From: JBIOWF01 sp044868295
GTDB taxonomy: Bacteria > Actinomycetota > Actinomycetes > Streptosporangiales > Streptosporangiaceae
Assembly (NCBI GenBank): GCA_044868295.1
Contig: JBIOWF010000094.1
Span: 1-48,829 of the forward strand
Length of the DNA: 48,829 bases
Direction of reading: 5' to 3'
Shown: positions 1 through 6,944 of the stretch, piece by piece
How positions within the stretch are numbered: position 1 is the first letter of the stretch
How the letters are laid out: every line of letters begins with the position of its first letter
Translations under genes and position numbers: made by a program
The notes under the pieces: generated by a model
The model's database searches: none
Told to the model about the DNA's origin: nothing
What the model saw: the letters and a program-made list of their open reading frames with translations, nothing else

Positions 1-1
1 C

Positions 2-373
2 CTGATGCTGGGCATCGGCGGCACCCCTGAGGGCATCGTCGCGGCGTGTGCCATGAAGTGCCTGGGTGGCGTCATTCAGGGCAAGCTCTGGCCGCGCGAC
101 GAGGACGAGCGGCGCCGGGCCCTGGACGCGGGCCTCGATCTCGGCCAGGTGCTGACCACCGACGATCTGGTCCGCTCGGACGACGTGTTCTTCGCCGCGA
201 CCGGCATCACCGATGGCGAGTTGATGCGCGGGGTGCGCTATCAGCGAGGTGCCGCAGTCACCCACTCGCTGGTCATGCGGGGCCGGTCGGGCACGATCCG
301 CAAGATCGAGAGCGAGCACCAGCTCTGGAAGCTCGGCGCGTACAGCGCGATCAACTTCGACACAGCGGTCTGA
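2..373 (+). CDS. glpX: Class II fructose-1,6-bisphosphatase, C-terminal part
   Basis: The reading frame enters from the left edge and ends at TGA 371-373; about 122 C-terminal residues are visible. The start GIGGTPEGIVAACAMKCLGG is the typical GlpX stretch next to the substrate pocket, followed by the conserved FAATGITDGELMRGV segment and the closing RKIESEHQLWKL motif. The enzyme hydrolyses fructose-1,6-bisphosphate in gluconeogenesis in the cytosol; many actinobacteria use the class II enzyme as their only FBPase (family knowledge). The window also carries pckG and two fumarases, so several gluconeogenic/TCA steps are close together. The last codons and stop are repeated downstream (361-448). 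The identification is firm; the 5' end is outside the window. Confidence 0.95.
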   Translation: MMLGIGGTPEGIVAACAMKCLGGVIQGKLWPRDEDERRRALDAGLDLGQVLTTDDLVRSDDVFFAATGITDGELMRGVRYQRGAAVTHSLVMRGRSGTIRKIESEHQLWKLGAYSAINFDTAV

Positions 374-448
374 GCGCCAAATCACGGCTATCCGATCGCC
401 GCACCACGGCAGTTTGATCGCCGCGCCACGGCTGTCTGAGCGCTGACG
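361..448. repeat. 22-bp tandem repeat, four units, spanning the glpX stop codon
   Basis: Units start at 361, 383, 405 and 427. Each begins CAC(A/G)GC and keeps a TGA or CGA/TGATC core. Unit 1 contains the last three codons and the stop of glpX; unit 4 again reads ACG GCT GTC TGA in the same frame. Units are diverged but the 22-bp phase is exact. Confidence 0.75.
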
Positions 449-502
449 CCAGGGCGCGGCGGTCGAGGCGTGGTCTTCGGCGCAAGGGCCTTGCGACACC
501 CG

Positions 503-1150
503 TCAAGTGCGGCGGAAAAGGCCCTTGCGTGGGGGTTTCGGAGACTTGGCGACCACTCTCCCGCCGTAGACGAACCCGGCCAGCTCGATGACGGGTGCGT
601 CCGGCGGGAGAGCGGTCATGCCGGGCGGCAGCCGTACCTCGTTGCGGAGCGATCTCACCCGCGCTGACGGCGACGTGGTGACGCGCACCCCGGCCGGGAC
701 GATCAGGGTCACGGTTCCCGCCATCACGGCGAGCTGGACCACCACCCGCCGTGACTGCAGCAGCGCCTCGCACAGGTCCATGGTGACGCGGCCGCCGACC
801 GAGGTGACAGGGACGTGCGACGGCACGATCCAACGACCGGCGCGGTTTTCGGCGCGGAAGAACGCGACGACCGGCCGGCCGTCCATGTGGAACGGCTGGC
901 TTTCCGGGGGCAGGAGGTCCGCGGTGAGCGCGGCGAGTTCGCCCAGGGTGCGGGCGGAATATGCCTCCTCGACCCGGTCCTCGTGCTCGGATTGGGTGAG
1001 CCTGCCGTCGATGACCGCGTCCGCGAGCACCGTAATGACGCGTTCCCGGTCCGCGTCCGACGCCCTGAGCTCGGCGGGGGTCGGCGTGTCGGCGGCGCGC
1101 GGGGCCATGAAGGCGGCGATCCAGCTGCTCGCCCGGGACTCGATGCTCAC
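503..1150 (-). CDS. DUF1707 domain protein with LiaF-like C-terminus
   Basis: A 215-residue cytosolic protein starting at GTG 1148-1150; an ATG at 1106-1108 is an alternative. Residues about 28-80 form a DUF1707 (SHOCT-like) domain, seen as LRASDADRERVITVLADA followed by LTQSEHEDRVEEAYSARTLGEL. The C-terminal half (about 95-200) is a beta-rich segment with VTMDLCEALLQSRRVVVQ and VIVPAGV-like patterns of the cell-wall-active-antibiotic-response/LiaF type. No membrane segment is visible. Proteins of this kind are widespread in actinobacteria and poorly characterised; a role in envelope stress is only suggested by the LiaF-like part. It is transcribed away from the MFS gene at 1374, and the two share a region that contains a 48-bp repeat. 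Confidence 0.8.
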   Translation of the reverse strand: MSIESRASSWIAAFMAPRAADTPTPAELRASDADRERVITVLADAVIDGRLTQSEHEDRVEEAYSARTLGELAALTADLLPPESQPFHMDGRPVVAFFRAENRAGRWIVPSHVPVTSVGGRVTMDLCEALLQSRRVVVQLAVMAGTVTLIVPAGVRVTTSPSARVRSLRNEVRLPPGMTALPPDAPVIELAGFVYGGRVVAKSPKPPRKGLFRRT

Positions 1151-1180
1151 GTTTCGAGACTAACCGTTGCCGGCCCCACG

Positions 1181-1304
1181 TTCGATCCGTGGCCGAGCGG
1201 TGACGTGGCCTCGCGAGCATTGACCGGCATAGGCCTGGGGACCTGCGAGCCCGCGATTCGATCCGTGGCCGAGCGGTGACGTGGCCTCGCGAGCATTGAC
1301 CGGC
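1181..1304. repeat. Perfect 48-bp direct repeat upstream of the MFS gene
   Basis: Positions 1181-1228 and 1257-1304 are identical over 48 bp and separated by 28 bp (76-bp period). Each copy ends in ATTGACCGGC, so each carries a TTGACC -35-like hexamer. Only the second copy is followed by a suitable -10 (CATAAT). Confidence 0.9.
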
Positions 1305-1323
1305 GTGGGCTACTGCCCATAAT
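1296..1323 (+). promoter_or_regulatory. Promoter of the MFS gene, -35 supplied by the 48-bp repeat
   Basis: TTGACC at 1296-1301, a 16-bp spacer and CATAAT at 1318-1323. The predicted transcript start near 1330 leaves a leader of about 45 nt before the TTG start at 1374. Confidence 0.55.
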
Positions 1324-1373
1324 CTGGCGAGAAACCCGAACTGCCCTCATGTTTCTTCCTCCGGGAGGCCGCG

Positions 1374-2558
1374 TTGCCCACCCCACGTGACCGGCAGGCG
1401 CGGCTCGCCACCTTCGCCGTCTTCTTCGTCCAGGGCCTGACCTTCGCGACTCTGCTCACGCAAGTGGCCGCGCTGCAGAAGAAGCACGGCCTGAGTGACG
1501 GGGAGTTGTCCATCTTGCTCCTCGTCGTCCCCGTCATCGCGGGTGTGGGAAGCGTGCTCGCGGGTTCGCTGGCCTCCAGGTTCGGCAGCCGCGCGATCCT
1601 GCGCGCCGTACAGCCGCTCGCCGCCGTGGCGGTGGTCCTGGCCGGGCTCGCCCCGAACGTTCCGCTGCTCGTCGCGGCCAACGTGCTGTTCGGCCTCAGT
1701 CTCGGCGGGGTCGACGCCGGCATGAACATGCAGGGCGTCGCGGTCGAGCGCCGGTACGGCCGGGCCGTACTGACCGGTTTCCACGCCCTTTGGAGCGCCG
1801 CGGCGGTCATCGGAGCGGTGTGGGCCTCCGCCGCGGGCGGCCTCCACCTGGGCCTGCCCGCCACCTTCGTGACCGCCATGGTCCCGGCGGCGGCCATCTC
1901 GCTGATCGCCGCGCAGTGGCTCTGCTCCCCGGCCGACGAGCACGTGGAGACGGAGACCGTGCACGCCGCGGTGGGCTTCCCGTGGAAGCCGATCATCCCG
2001 CTCTGCCTGGCGATGGCCTTCCTCTATGTCGGGGACGCGTCGATCTCCAACTTCGGCTCCGTCTTCATGGACAAGGTCATGCACGCGAACGAGGCCGTGG
2101 TGCCACTGGCTTTGGGCGCCTACCAGGCGACCACGTTCGCCGTGAGGATCGGCGGTGACTTCGCTGTCCGCAGGTACGGCCCCGCGATGATCGTCCGGAG
2201 CGGCGGCGCGATCGCCGCTCTCGGCTTCGTCGCGATCGTCGCCGCACCCACCCAGCCGCTCGCGATCGCCGGCTTCGCCCTGACCGGCATCGGGCTGTCC
2301 GTCGTCGCGCCGCAGTCGTTCTCCGCCGCCGGCCGGCTCGACCCGGCGGGAACCGGCGTGGCCATCGCCCGGGTCAACATGTTCAACTACGTGGGCTTCA
2401 TCGTGGGCGCGGCTCTCGTGGGTGGCATCGCGGAGGCCGCCGACTACCGGGTGGCGTTCGCGGCGCCGCTGGTCCTCGCCGCGGGAATCATCGTGCTGGC
2501 CCGCGGCTTCCAACCCCGTACGGCTCCCGCGCCGTCCGCGACCGCCGCCGCATCCTGA
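1374..2558 (+). CDS. MFS permease, YbjJ-like
   Basis: A 394-residue integral membrane protein with about 12 hydrophobic segments. The start is TTG 1374, chosen because GGGAGG (1363-1368) lies 5 nt upstream; no in-frame ATG fits. The first half contains GSLASRFGSRAILRAVQP (the MFS loop 2-3 motif) and FGLSLGGVDAGMNMQGVAVER, a signature of the YbjJ/fucose-permease-like branch. The C-terminal half has RIGGDFAVRRYGP, the repeated loop motif. Substrate is not predictable; relatives are annotated as sugar or drug exporters. It is followed by a convergent oxidoreductase that handles sugar-like substrates, but nothing in the sequence links the two. Confidence 0.85.
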   Translation: MPTPRDRQARLATFAVFFVQGLTFATLLTQVAALQKKHGLSDGELSILLLVVPVIAGVGSVLAGSLASRFGSRAILRAVQPLAAVAVVLAGLAPNVPLLVAANVLFGLSLGGVDAGMNMQGVAVERRYGRAVLTGFHALWSAAAVIGAVWASAAGGLHLGLPATFVTAMVPAAAISLIAAQWLCSPADEHVETETVHAAVGFPWKPIIPLCLAMAFLYVGDASISNFGSVFMDKVMHANEAVVPLALGAYQATTFAVRIGGDFAVRRYGPAMIVRSGGAIAALGFVAIVAAPTQPLAIAGFALTGIGLSVVAPQSFSAAGRLDPAGTGVAIARVNMFNYVGFIVGAALVGGIAEAADYRVAFAAPLVLAAGIIVLARGFQPRTAPAPSATAAAS

Positions 2559-2565
2559 TCGGCGG

Positions 2566-2605
2566 GCGTCACCTGGTCACTTCCGGCCTCATCTGGTCAC
2601 TTCCG
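2566..2605. repeat. 20-bp tandem duplication spanning the Gfo/Idh stop codon
   Basis: Units 2566-2585 and 2586-2605 match at 18 of 20 positions (core CTGGTCACTTCCG). On the minus strand the second unit holds the last codons and TGA of the oxidoreductase; the first repeats them with another TGA. Confidence 0.8.
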
Positions 2606-3560
2606 TGAGGGCGACCAGGCGGCCCTCACGGCGGGACAGCTCGGCGGCCTCCGCGATGTAGAGCGCGGCCAGCGCGTCCTCGACCGTGCATGGGCTCTCC
2701 CGCGTGCCCTGTGCCGCCTCCAGGAACGCGTGCATCTCCAGGACGTACGCGGCCTCGAACCTGGCCTGGAAGTCCGGCCACGGGTCGCTCTGGGGCTCCA
2801 GGCCCTCGGTGGAGTGGAGCGGCGCCCGCTGGTCCAGGCCGACCGCCCAGGTCATGCCCGTTCCGGCGAGCTCCATCCGGACGTCGTAACCGTGGCCGTT
2901 GTAGCGGGAGCCCTGCAGCGTGACGAGCGTCCCGTCGTCCATCGTGAGCAGGGCGGCACTGTTGTCCACGTCGTCGGCCTCGACGAAGAAGTCAGCGCCC
3001 CTGTTGGAACCCGTGGCGTACACGGTGTCGACCTCCCGGCCGGTCACCCAGCGCAGGATGTCGAAGTCGTGGATGTGGCAGTCGCGGAAGATGCCGCCAG
3101 AAAGCGGGATGTACTCGGCGGCGGGCGGGCGCGGGTCGGCGGTCAGCATGTGCACCCGCTGCAACTCCCCCAGCTCCCCCTTTCCCAGCGCCTCCCGGGC
3201 GGCGGCATAGCCGGCGTCGAAGCGCCGCTGGAAGCCGACGTGCACGAGGTTCCCGGTCTGCTTGGCGACCTCAAGGACCTGCAAGGTCTCTCCGACGCTC
3301 GGCGCGGCCGGCTTCTCGCAGAAGACCGGGACGCCCAGCGTGCAGGCCTGCACCAGCAGCTCCGCGTGTGTGGAGGTCGGGGTCGCGATCACCAGCGCGT
3401 CGGCGTCGAACGGGTCCCCCAGCCGAGCTCCCAGCCGGTCGGCGATCTCGCCGGCCCTGTCGGTGTCTGCGTCGAAGATGACCAGCTCGTCGACGAGATG
3501 GGAGAGGTTGGCCGCGTGAAACGCACCGATGCGACCCAGTCCGAGCAACCCAACGCGCAT
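2589..3560 (-). CDS. Gfo/Idh/MocA family oxidoreductase (inositol 2-dehydrogenase-like)
   Basis: A 323-residue NAD(P)-dependent dehydrogenase. The start ATG 3558-3560 is preceded by GGGAGG at a 4-nt distance; longer in-frame starts lack this site. The N-terminus MRVGLLGLGRIGAFHAANL is the GxGxxG Rossmann fold, and VFCEKPAAPS carries the family's EKP motif (substrate/cofactor lysine). The C-terminal half has GGIFRDCHIHDFDILRWVTG, with the D-x3-H-D/H-D pattern of inositol 2-dehydrogenases. Members oxidise a hydroxyl of inositols or sugars in the cytosol. No inositol catabolism genes are nearby, so the substrate is open. The 3' end carries a stop-codon duplication. Confidence 0.88.
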   Translation of the reverse strand: MRVGLLGLGRIGAFHAANLSHLVDELVIFDADTDRAGEIADRLGARLGDPFDADALVIATPTSTHAELLVQACTLGVPVFCEKPAAPSVGETLQVLEVAKQTGNLVHVGFQRRFDAGYAAAREALGKGELGELQRVHMLTADPRPPAAEYIPLSGGIFRDCHIHDFDILRWVTGREVDTVYATGSNRGADFFVEADDVDNSAALLTMDDGTLVTLQGSRYNGHGYDVRMELAGTGMTWAVGLDQRAPLHSTEGLEPQSDPWPDFQARFEAAYVLEMHAFLEAAQGTRESPCTVEDALAALYIAEAAELSRREGRLVALTEVTR

Positions 3561-3595
3561 GACGCCTCCCGGAGAACGACAAGTCCGACTCAAAC

Positions 3596-3617
3596 ATCCC
3601 GGGATACGATCAGTCAA
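3596..3617 (-). promoter_or_regulatory. Operator-like palindrome beside a -35 box upstream of the oxidoreductase
   Basis: TTGACT on the minus strand (3617-3612) precedes a perfect 10-bp palindrome ATCCCGGGAT (3596-3605) placed where an RNA polymerase spacer would be. The -10 is not clear. The palindrome is a plausible repressor site. Confidence 0.35.
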
Positions 3618-3705
3618 GAGTTTGTCCTGACATTCGGAAGATCTAGCTTCGCGTGAGGTGATGCGTGATCGAGCTTGACGGGCCGCCGCGCCGGTCCGAT
3701 GCTCA

Positions 3706-5298
3706 TCAGCGCATCCGAAGGGTCTCGGCCAGTTCGTGCACGGCCCGTGTGATCCGATGTGGTGGAAGGCGGGCGAAGCCGATCACCAGCGCGGGGGGCC
3801 TGCCCGCCGTGACCCCTCTCATGGGCCCTACGGGCTCGGTGGCGAAGCCGACGCTCCGGGCCGCCGCGACCACGGTCTCCTCGTCCCAGCCCGCCGGGAG
3901 CTCGGCGTAGAGGTGGAGCCCGGCGGAGATGCCGTGAACCCGGATCAGCGGCAGATGTGTGGCCAAGCCCCGGACCAGGGCGTCCCTCCGCGCCCGATAC
4001 TCCCTGCGCATCCGGCGCAGATGCCGGTCGTAGCCTCCCGTTCTGATGAAGTGGGCCAGCGCGAACTGGTCGAGGACGGGCGAGCCGAGATCCAGCTCGC
4101 TCCGCGCGAGCCGTACCGACCGGGCGATCCGCGGCGGCGCCACCAGCCAGCCGAGGCGCAGGCCCGGAGCGAGCGATTTGCTGACGCTCCCCGCGAGCAC
4201 GACCCGGTCGGGAGCGAGCCCCTGGAGACAGCCGACGGGATCACGGTCGAACCGGAATTCGGCGTCGTAATCGTCCTCCAGGACGATGGCGCCGGTCCCG
4301 GCGGCCCAGGAGATCAGATCGGCGCGGCGGCGTGGGGACATCACGATCCCGGTCGGGTAGTGATGGGCGGGAGTGAGCAGCAGCGCCTCCGCCCCGGTCG
4401 CGGCGAGGGCGTTGATGTCCATGCCCTCGTCGTCCACCGGCACCCGCACCACCTCGGCGCCGGCCCGTCTGAGCAGGGGAAGCTGCCGGAGGCTGCCCGG
4501 ATCCTCCACGGCCAGCACGATCCGCCGCTCGCCCGCCAGCGCGGCCAGGACGTGCACGACCAGGCTGAGCCCCTGCGCCACACCGGTGACGATCACCACG
4601 TCCTCCGGCGCCGCGTCCGCGGCCCGCACCCGTCGCAGATAGTGGGCGAGCTCCCCTCTCAGCTCCCCGACCCCGCCCGGGTCGCCGTAGTCGAGACCGT
4701 CGTGCGGCAGCGTCGTCAGCACGTGCCGAATAGCGGCCATCCACGCCCGCCGGGGAAACGACGCGAGATCCGGAGAGGTCGACCGCTGGCCGTAGTACGG
4801 CGGATCGGGCCTCCCGGCGCCGCCCCGGATCGCGAGCCCTGGATCTCCGGCACGAGGCGTCGGCCCAAGCAGGGACCCGGGCCCCGCTCCAAGCAGGGAA
4901 TCAGGTTCCGCCGCGAGCAGGGCGCCGGGTTCCTCCTGAGGCAAGGGGCGGCCATGCCCGTGCTCTGCGCGGGACATGCGTTCGTCGGGCTGGTCACCGG
5001 CGGCAGCGTGAGCCGCGCGATCGGGATGTCCCAGTGGGTCTGGATGTTGCCGCGCCGCCGCCGCGACCCGGGTGCCCGCGCCGGTCCTGGCCTCCAGAAA
5101 CCCCTCGGCGACCAGCTGCTCGTACGCCTCGACGACCACGCCCCGAGACAGGCCGAGGTCCTTCGCGAGGTCACGGCTCGCGGGCAGGCGAGTGCCCTGG
5201 ACGAGGCGCCCCGAACGGATCGACTCGCGAAGCTCCCGCGCGATCTGCCCGGCGAGTCCGCCCTTACTCCGATCGATCACGAGATGCAGATCAGCCAT
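3706..5298 (-). CDS. MocR/PdxR-type GntR regulator with aminotransferase-like domain
   Basis: A 530-residue protein. Residues about 10-75 are a GntR winged helix (GQIARELRESIRSGRLVQGTRLPASRDLAKDLGLSR split across the segment, then VVEAYEQLVAEGFLEARTGAGT). After a long low-complexity linker (about 80-175), residues 190-525 resemble a fold-type I aminotransferase, with VVIVTGVAQGLSL, LLTPAHHYPTG, EDDYDAEFRFDR and the PLP-lysine motif GSVSKSLAPGLRLGW. MocR proteins sense PLP or PLP adducts and control divergent genes. It faces an EamA-type transporter, and both starts lie within 70 bp, so this transporter is the natural target. The linker is unusually long for the family. Confidence 0.9.
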   Translation of the reverse strand: MADLHLVIDRSKGGLAGQIARELRESIRSGRLVQGTRLPASRDLAKDLGLSRGVVVEAYEQLVAEGFLEARTGAGTRVAAAARQHPDPLGHPDRAAHAAAGDQPDERMSRAEHGHGRPLPQEEPGALLAAEPDSLLGAGPGSLLGPTPRAGDPGLAIRGGAGRPDPPYYGQRSTSPDLASFPRRAWMAAIRHVLTTLPHDGLDYGDPGGVGELRGELAHYLRRVRAADAAPEDVVIVTGVAQGLSLVVHVLAALAGERRIVLAVEDPGSLRQLPLLRRAGAEVVRVPVDDEGMDINALAATGAEALLLTPAHHYPTGIVMSPRRRADLISWAAGTGAIVLEDDYDAEFRFDRDPVGCLQGLAPDRVVLAGSVSKSLAPGLRLGWLVAPPRIARSVRLARSELDLGSPVLDQFALAHFIRTGGYDRHLRRMRREYRARRDALVRGLATHLPLIRVHGISAGLHLYAELPAGWDEETVVAAARSVGFATEPVGPMRGVTAGRPPALVIGFARLPPHRITRAVHELAETLRMR

Positions 5299-5344
5299 TG
5301 GTCCACTATTTCATCACCTGATTGGACCCGACGAGGGAACCAAT
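5297..5344. promoter_or_regulatory. ATTGG-box cluster between MocR and EamA genes
   Basis: Two direct copies, ATTGGTCC (5297-5304) and ATTGGACC (5321-5328), start 24 bp apart, and an inverted copy ATTGGTTC lies on the other strand at 5337-5344. MocR regulators typically bind spaced direct repeats. The first box overlaps the regulator's own start codon. Confidence 0.5.
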
Positions 5345-5351
5345 GGCTTTC

Positions 5352-5357
5352 TAGCAT
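5352..5357 (+). promoter_or_regulatory. -10 element for a leaderless EamA transcript
   Basis: TAGCAT is followed 8 nt later by the GTG start at 5366, with no Shine-Dalgarno sequence between. No good -35 is seen; the ATTGG boxes lie just upstream. Confidence 0.45.
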
Positions 5358-5365
5358 CGTCACCT

Positions 5366-6490
5366 GTGAGCACGGACATCAACACCGAAGTCAATACCGG
5401 CATCAGCACCGGCATCGAGGCCGACCGGGGGCGGCGTTTCGCGGTCATGGGCGCGGCGACCGCGATGTTCATGGTGGGCACCCTGGCGGCGGTGTCGGAT
5501 GTCATCGGCGGCTATCCGATCTACGGCGGCCAGGCCATGCGCTACACCCTCGCCGCGGCCGTCCTGCTCGCCGTCGCCAGAGTCAAAGGCCTCGGCCCTG
5601 TACGGCTCACGCGAGGCCGCCCCGCGCATCCTGGCGGCGATTCGGCACAGCGCTCACGACGTCTCCCCGGCGGACTCGGCCGTGTACGGCCATCGCGAAG
5701 GCGCGCCCGCGGCATCGACGTCGTACGACTGACACTGCGCGAGTGGGTATTGCTGGGAGCACTGTCGCTGACGGGTCTTGTGCTCTTCAACGTCTGCGTG
5801 ATCGAGGCGACCCGGGAGTCCGGACCCTCGCTTGTGGGCACCATCCTGGGCACCGTCCCCCTGGCTCTCGCCGTCATCGCCCCACTCACCACCGGAATGC
5901 GCGGGCGCGAACTGCCGCCTGAGGTTCGTTCGGGGAATGCGGTCAGCCGTTCCGCCCGACCTCCGCGGGTTCGATCGGGGCCGTCTCCGCGGGTTATCGG
6001 CGCGGCGCTCATTGTCGTGGCGGGGGCGACGCTGGCCACGGGGCTCGGCACCGGAAGCACGCGCGGACTGCTGTGGTCGCTGGGTGCGCTCGCCTGCGAG
6101 GTGTGCTTCTCCCTGCTCGCGCTGCCGCTGCTGCCGAAGCTGGGGCCGATCCGCGTGTCCGCCTACTCGGCGGCGCTCGCTGTGCCGTTTCTGCTGGTCA
6201 TCGGGCTGATCTCGGACGGCCTGGCGATGCTGCGCGTGCCGGCCCTCGCCGAGACCCTCGGGCTCGGATATCTCGCCCTGATCGTCACGACGGTGGCGTT
6301 CTTCCTCTGGTACAGCGCGCTCCCCCGCCTTGGCGCGGACCGGGCCGGGCTGTTCGCGGGAATGATCCCGGTCGGCGCCATCGTCACGACGGTCGTCCTC
6401 GGCCTGGGGCTGCCCTCGGCCGCGGACCTGGCCGGAGCGGCCGTGGTCATCGTGGGAATCGTGCTCGGGCTCCGGTCGGCGTCCCGGTAG
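5366..6490 (+). CDS. EamA/DMT-type transporter
   Basis: A 374-residue membrane protein with about 10 hydrophobic segments in two halves of the drug/metabolite transporter fold. The GTG start at 5366 is chosen because the frame becomes family-like from there and a -10 box sits directly upstream; more upstream codons overlap the MocR gene. The sequence ALSLTGLVLFNVCVIEATRES is the typical second EamA unit entry, and LALIVTTVAFFLWYSALPRLGADRAG the C-terminal one. Two arginine-rich stretches, about residues 75-115 and 185-210, look like insertions in cytosolic loops and make the protein longer than the usual 290-320 residues. Likely exports an amino-acid-like metabolite under MocR control (inference). 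Confidence 0.82.
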   Translation: MSTDINTEVNTGISTGIEADRGRRFAVMGAATAMFMVGTLAAVSDVIGGYPIYGGQAMRYTLAAAVLLAVARVKGLGPVRLTRGRPAHPGGDSAQRSRRLPGGLGRVRPSRRRARGIDVVRLTLREWVLLGALSLTGLVLFNVCVIEATRESGPSLVGTILGTVPLALAVIAPLTTGMRGRELPPEVRSGNAVSRSARPPRVRSGPSPRVIGAALIVVAGATLATGLGTGSTRGLLWSLGALACEVCFSLLALPLLPKLGPIRVSAYSAALAVPFLLVIGLISDGLAMLRVPALAETLGLGYLALIVTTVAFFLWYSALPRLGADRAGLFAGMIPVGAIVTTVVLGLGLPSAADLAGAAVVIVGIVLGLRSASR

Positions 6491-6529
6491 CGGTCTCGGG
6501 ATCAGCCCAAAGGGCCGCCACGGCGGTCG

Positions 6530-6655
6530 TCAGCGCGTCGGCCACTGCGGGTGCTCGTCGTGGACGTTGTGCAGGACGATCGCGATCAGCGAAAACGCCA
6601 GCGCGATCAGGATCCCCACTCCGAAGAAAATCATCCACAGGACTGCGGTATCCAT
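6530..6655 (-). CDS. Small single-pass membrane protein, 41 residues
   Basis: ATG 6653-6655, stop TGA 6530-6532. The upstream GGGGGAAG lies about 4 nt from the start. The protein begins MDTAVLWMIFFGVGIL, continues as one hydrophobic helix (about residues 4-28), and ends in a charged tail HNVHDEHPQWPTR that should face the cytosol. I do not recognise a named family. It is convergent with the EamA gene and divergent from the class I fumarase gene. The start, ribosome site and hydrophobic helix with polar tail make a real gene likely. Confidence 0.65.
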   Translation of the reverse strand: MDTAVLWMIFFGVGILIALAFSLIAIVLHNVHDEHPQWPTR

Positions 6656-6944
6656 GGCTTCCCCCATCCCCCTGCGGTAATTATCCCAGTTTTGGATGGA
6701 ATGAACCTATAAATCATCTCAAGACTGCTATAGGCCGAAATTCTCGCGCAAGTTTCCTAGATCGCTGCCAACTCCGAATTCTGAGATCATCGGCACTGAC
6801 GAGTGTGAGATCACCCACTCCCGTGATGCGACCGGTGTCGCGATCGCCGGCCCGCACCGGGAATCACCACCTCTGCGGCCAAGCCGTACTCTTGTGGGCG
6901 CTACCAGCTGACCAAGACGAGGCAGACGCGAAGGATCGAGAACA
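6656..6944. other. Intergenic region before the class I fumarase gene
   Basis: AT-richer than its surroundings around 6660-6790. It holds a direct repeat TGAGATCA (6782-6789 and 6806-6813, 24-bp period). A TACTCT hexamer at 6887-6892 could be the -10 for the fumarase gene but has no clear -35. No further gene is seen. Confidence 0.3.

Noticed and set aside
351..1220. Long minus-strand ORF (289 codons) overlapping the DUF1707 gene
   Set aside because: It reads the DUF1707 region in another frame, is arginine-rich and has no family features; a shadow of the real gene.
3736..5922. 728-codon plus-strand ORF across the MocR and EamA genes
   Set aside because: Antisense to a clear MocR gene with recognisable domains; composition typical of antisense frames in GC-rich DNA.
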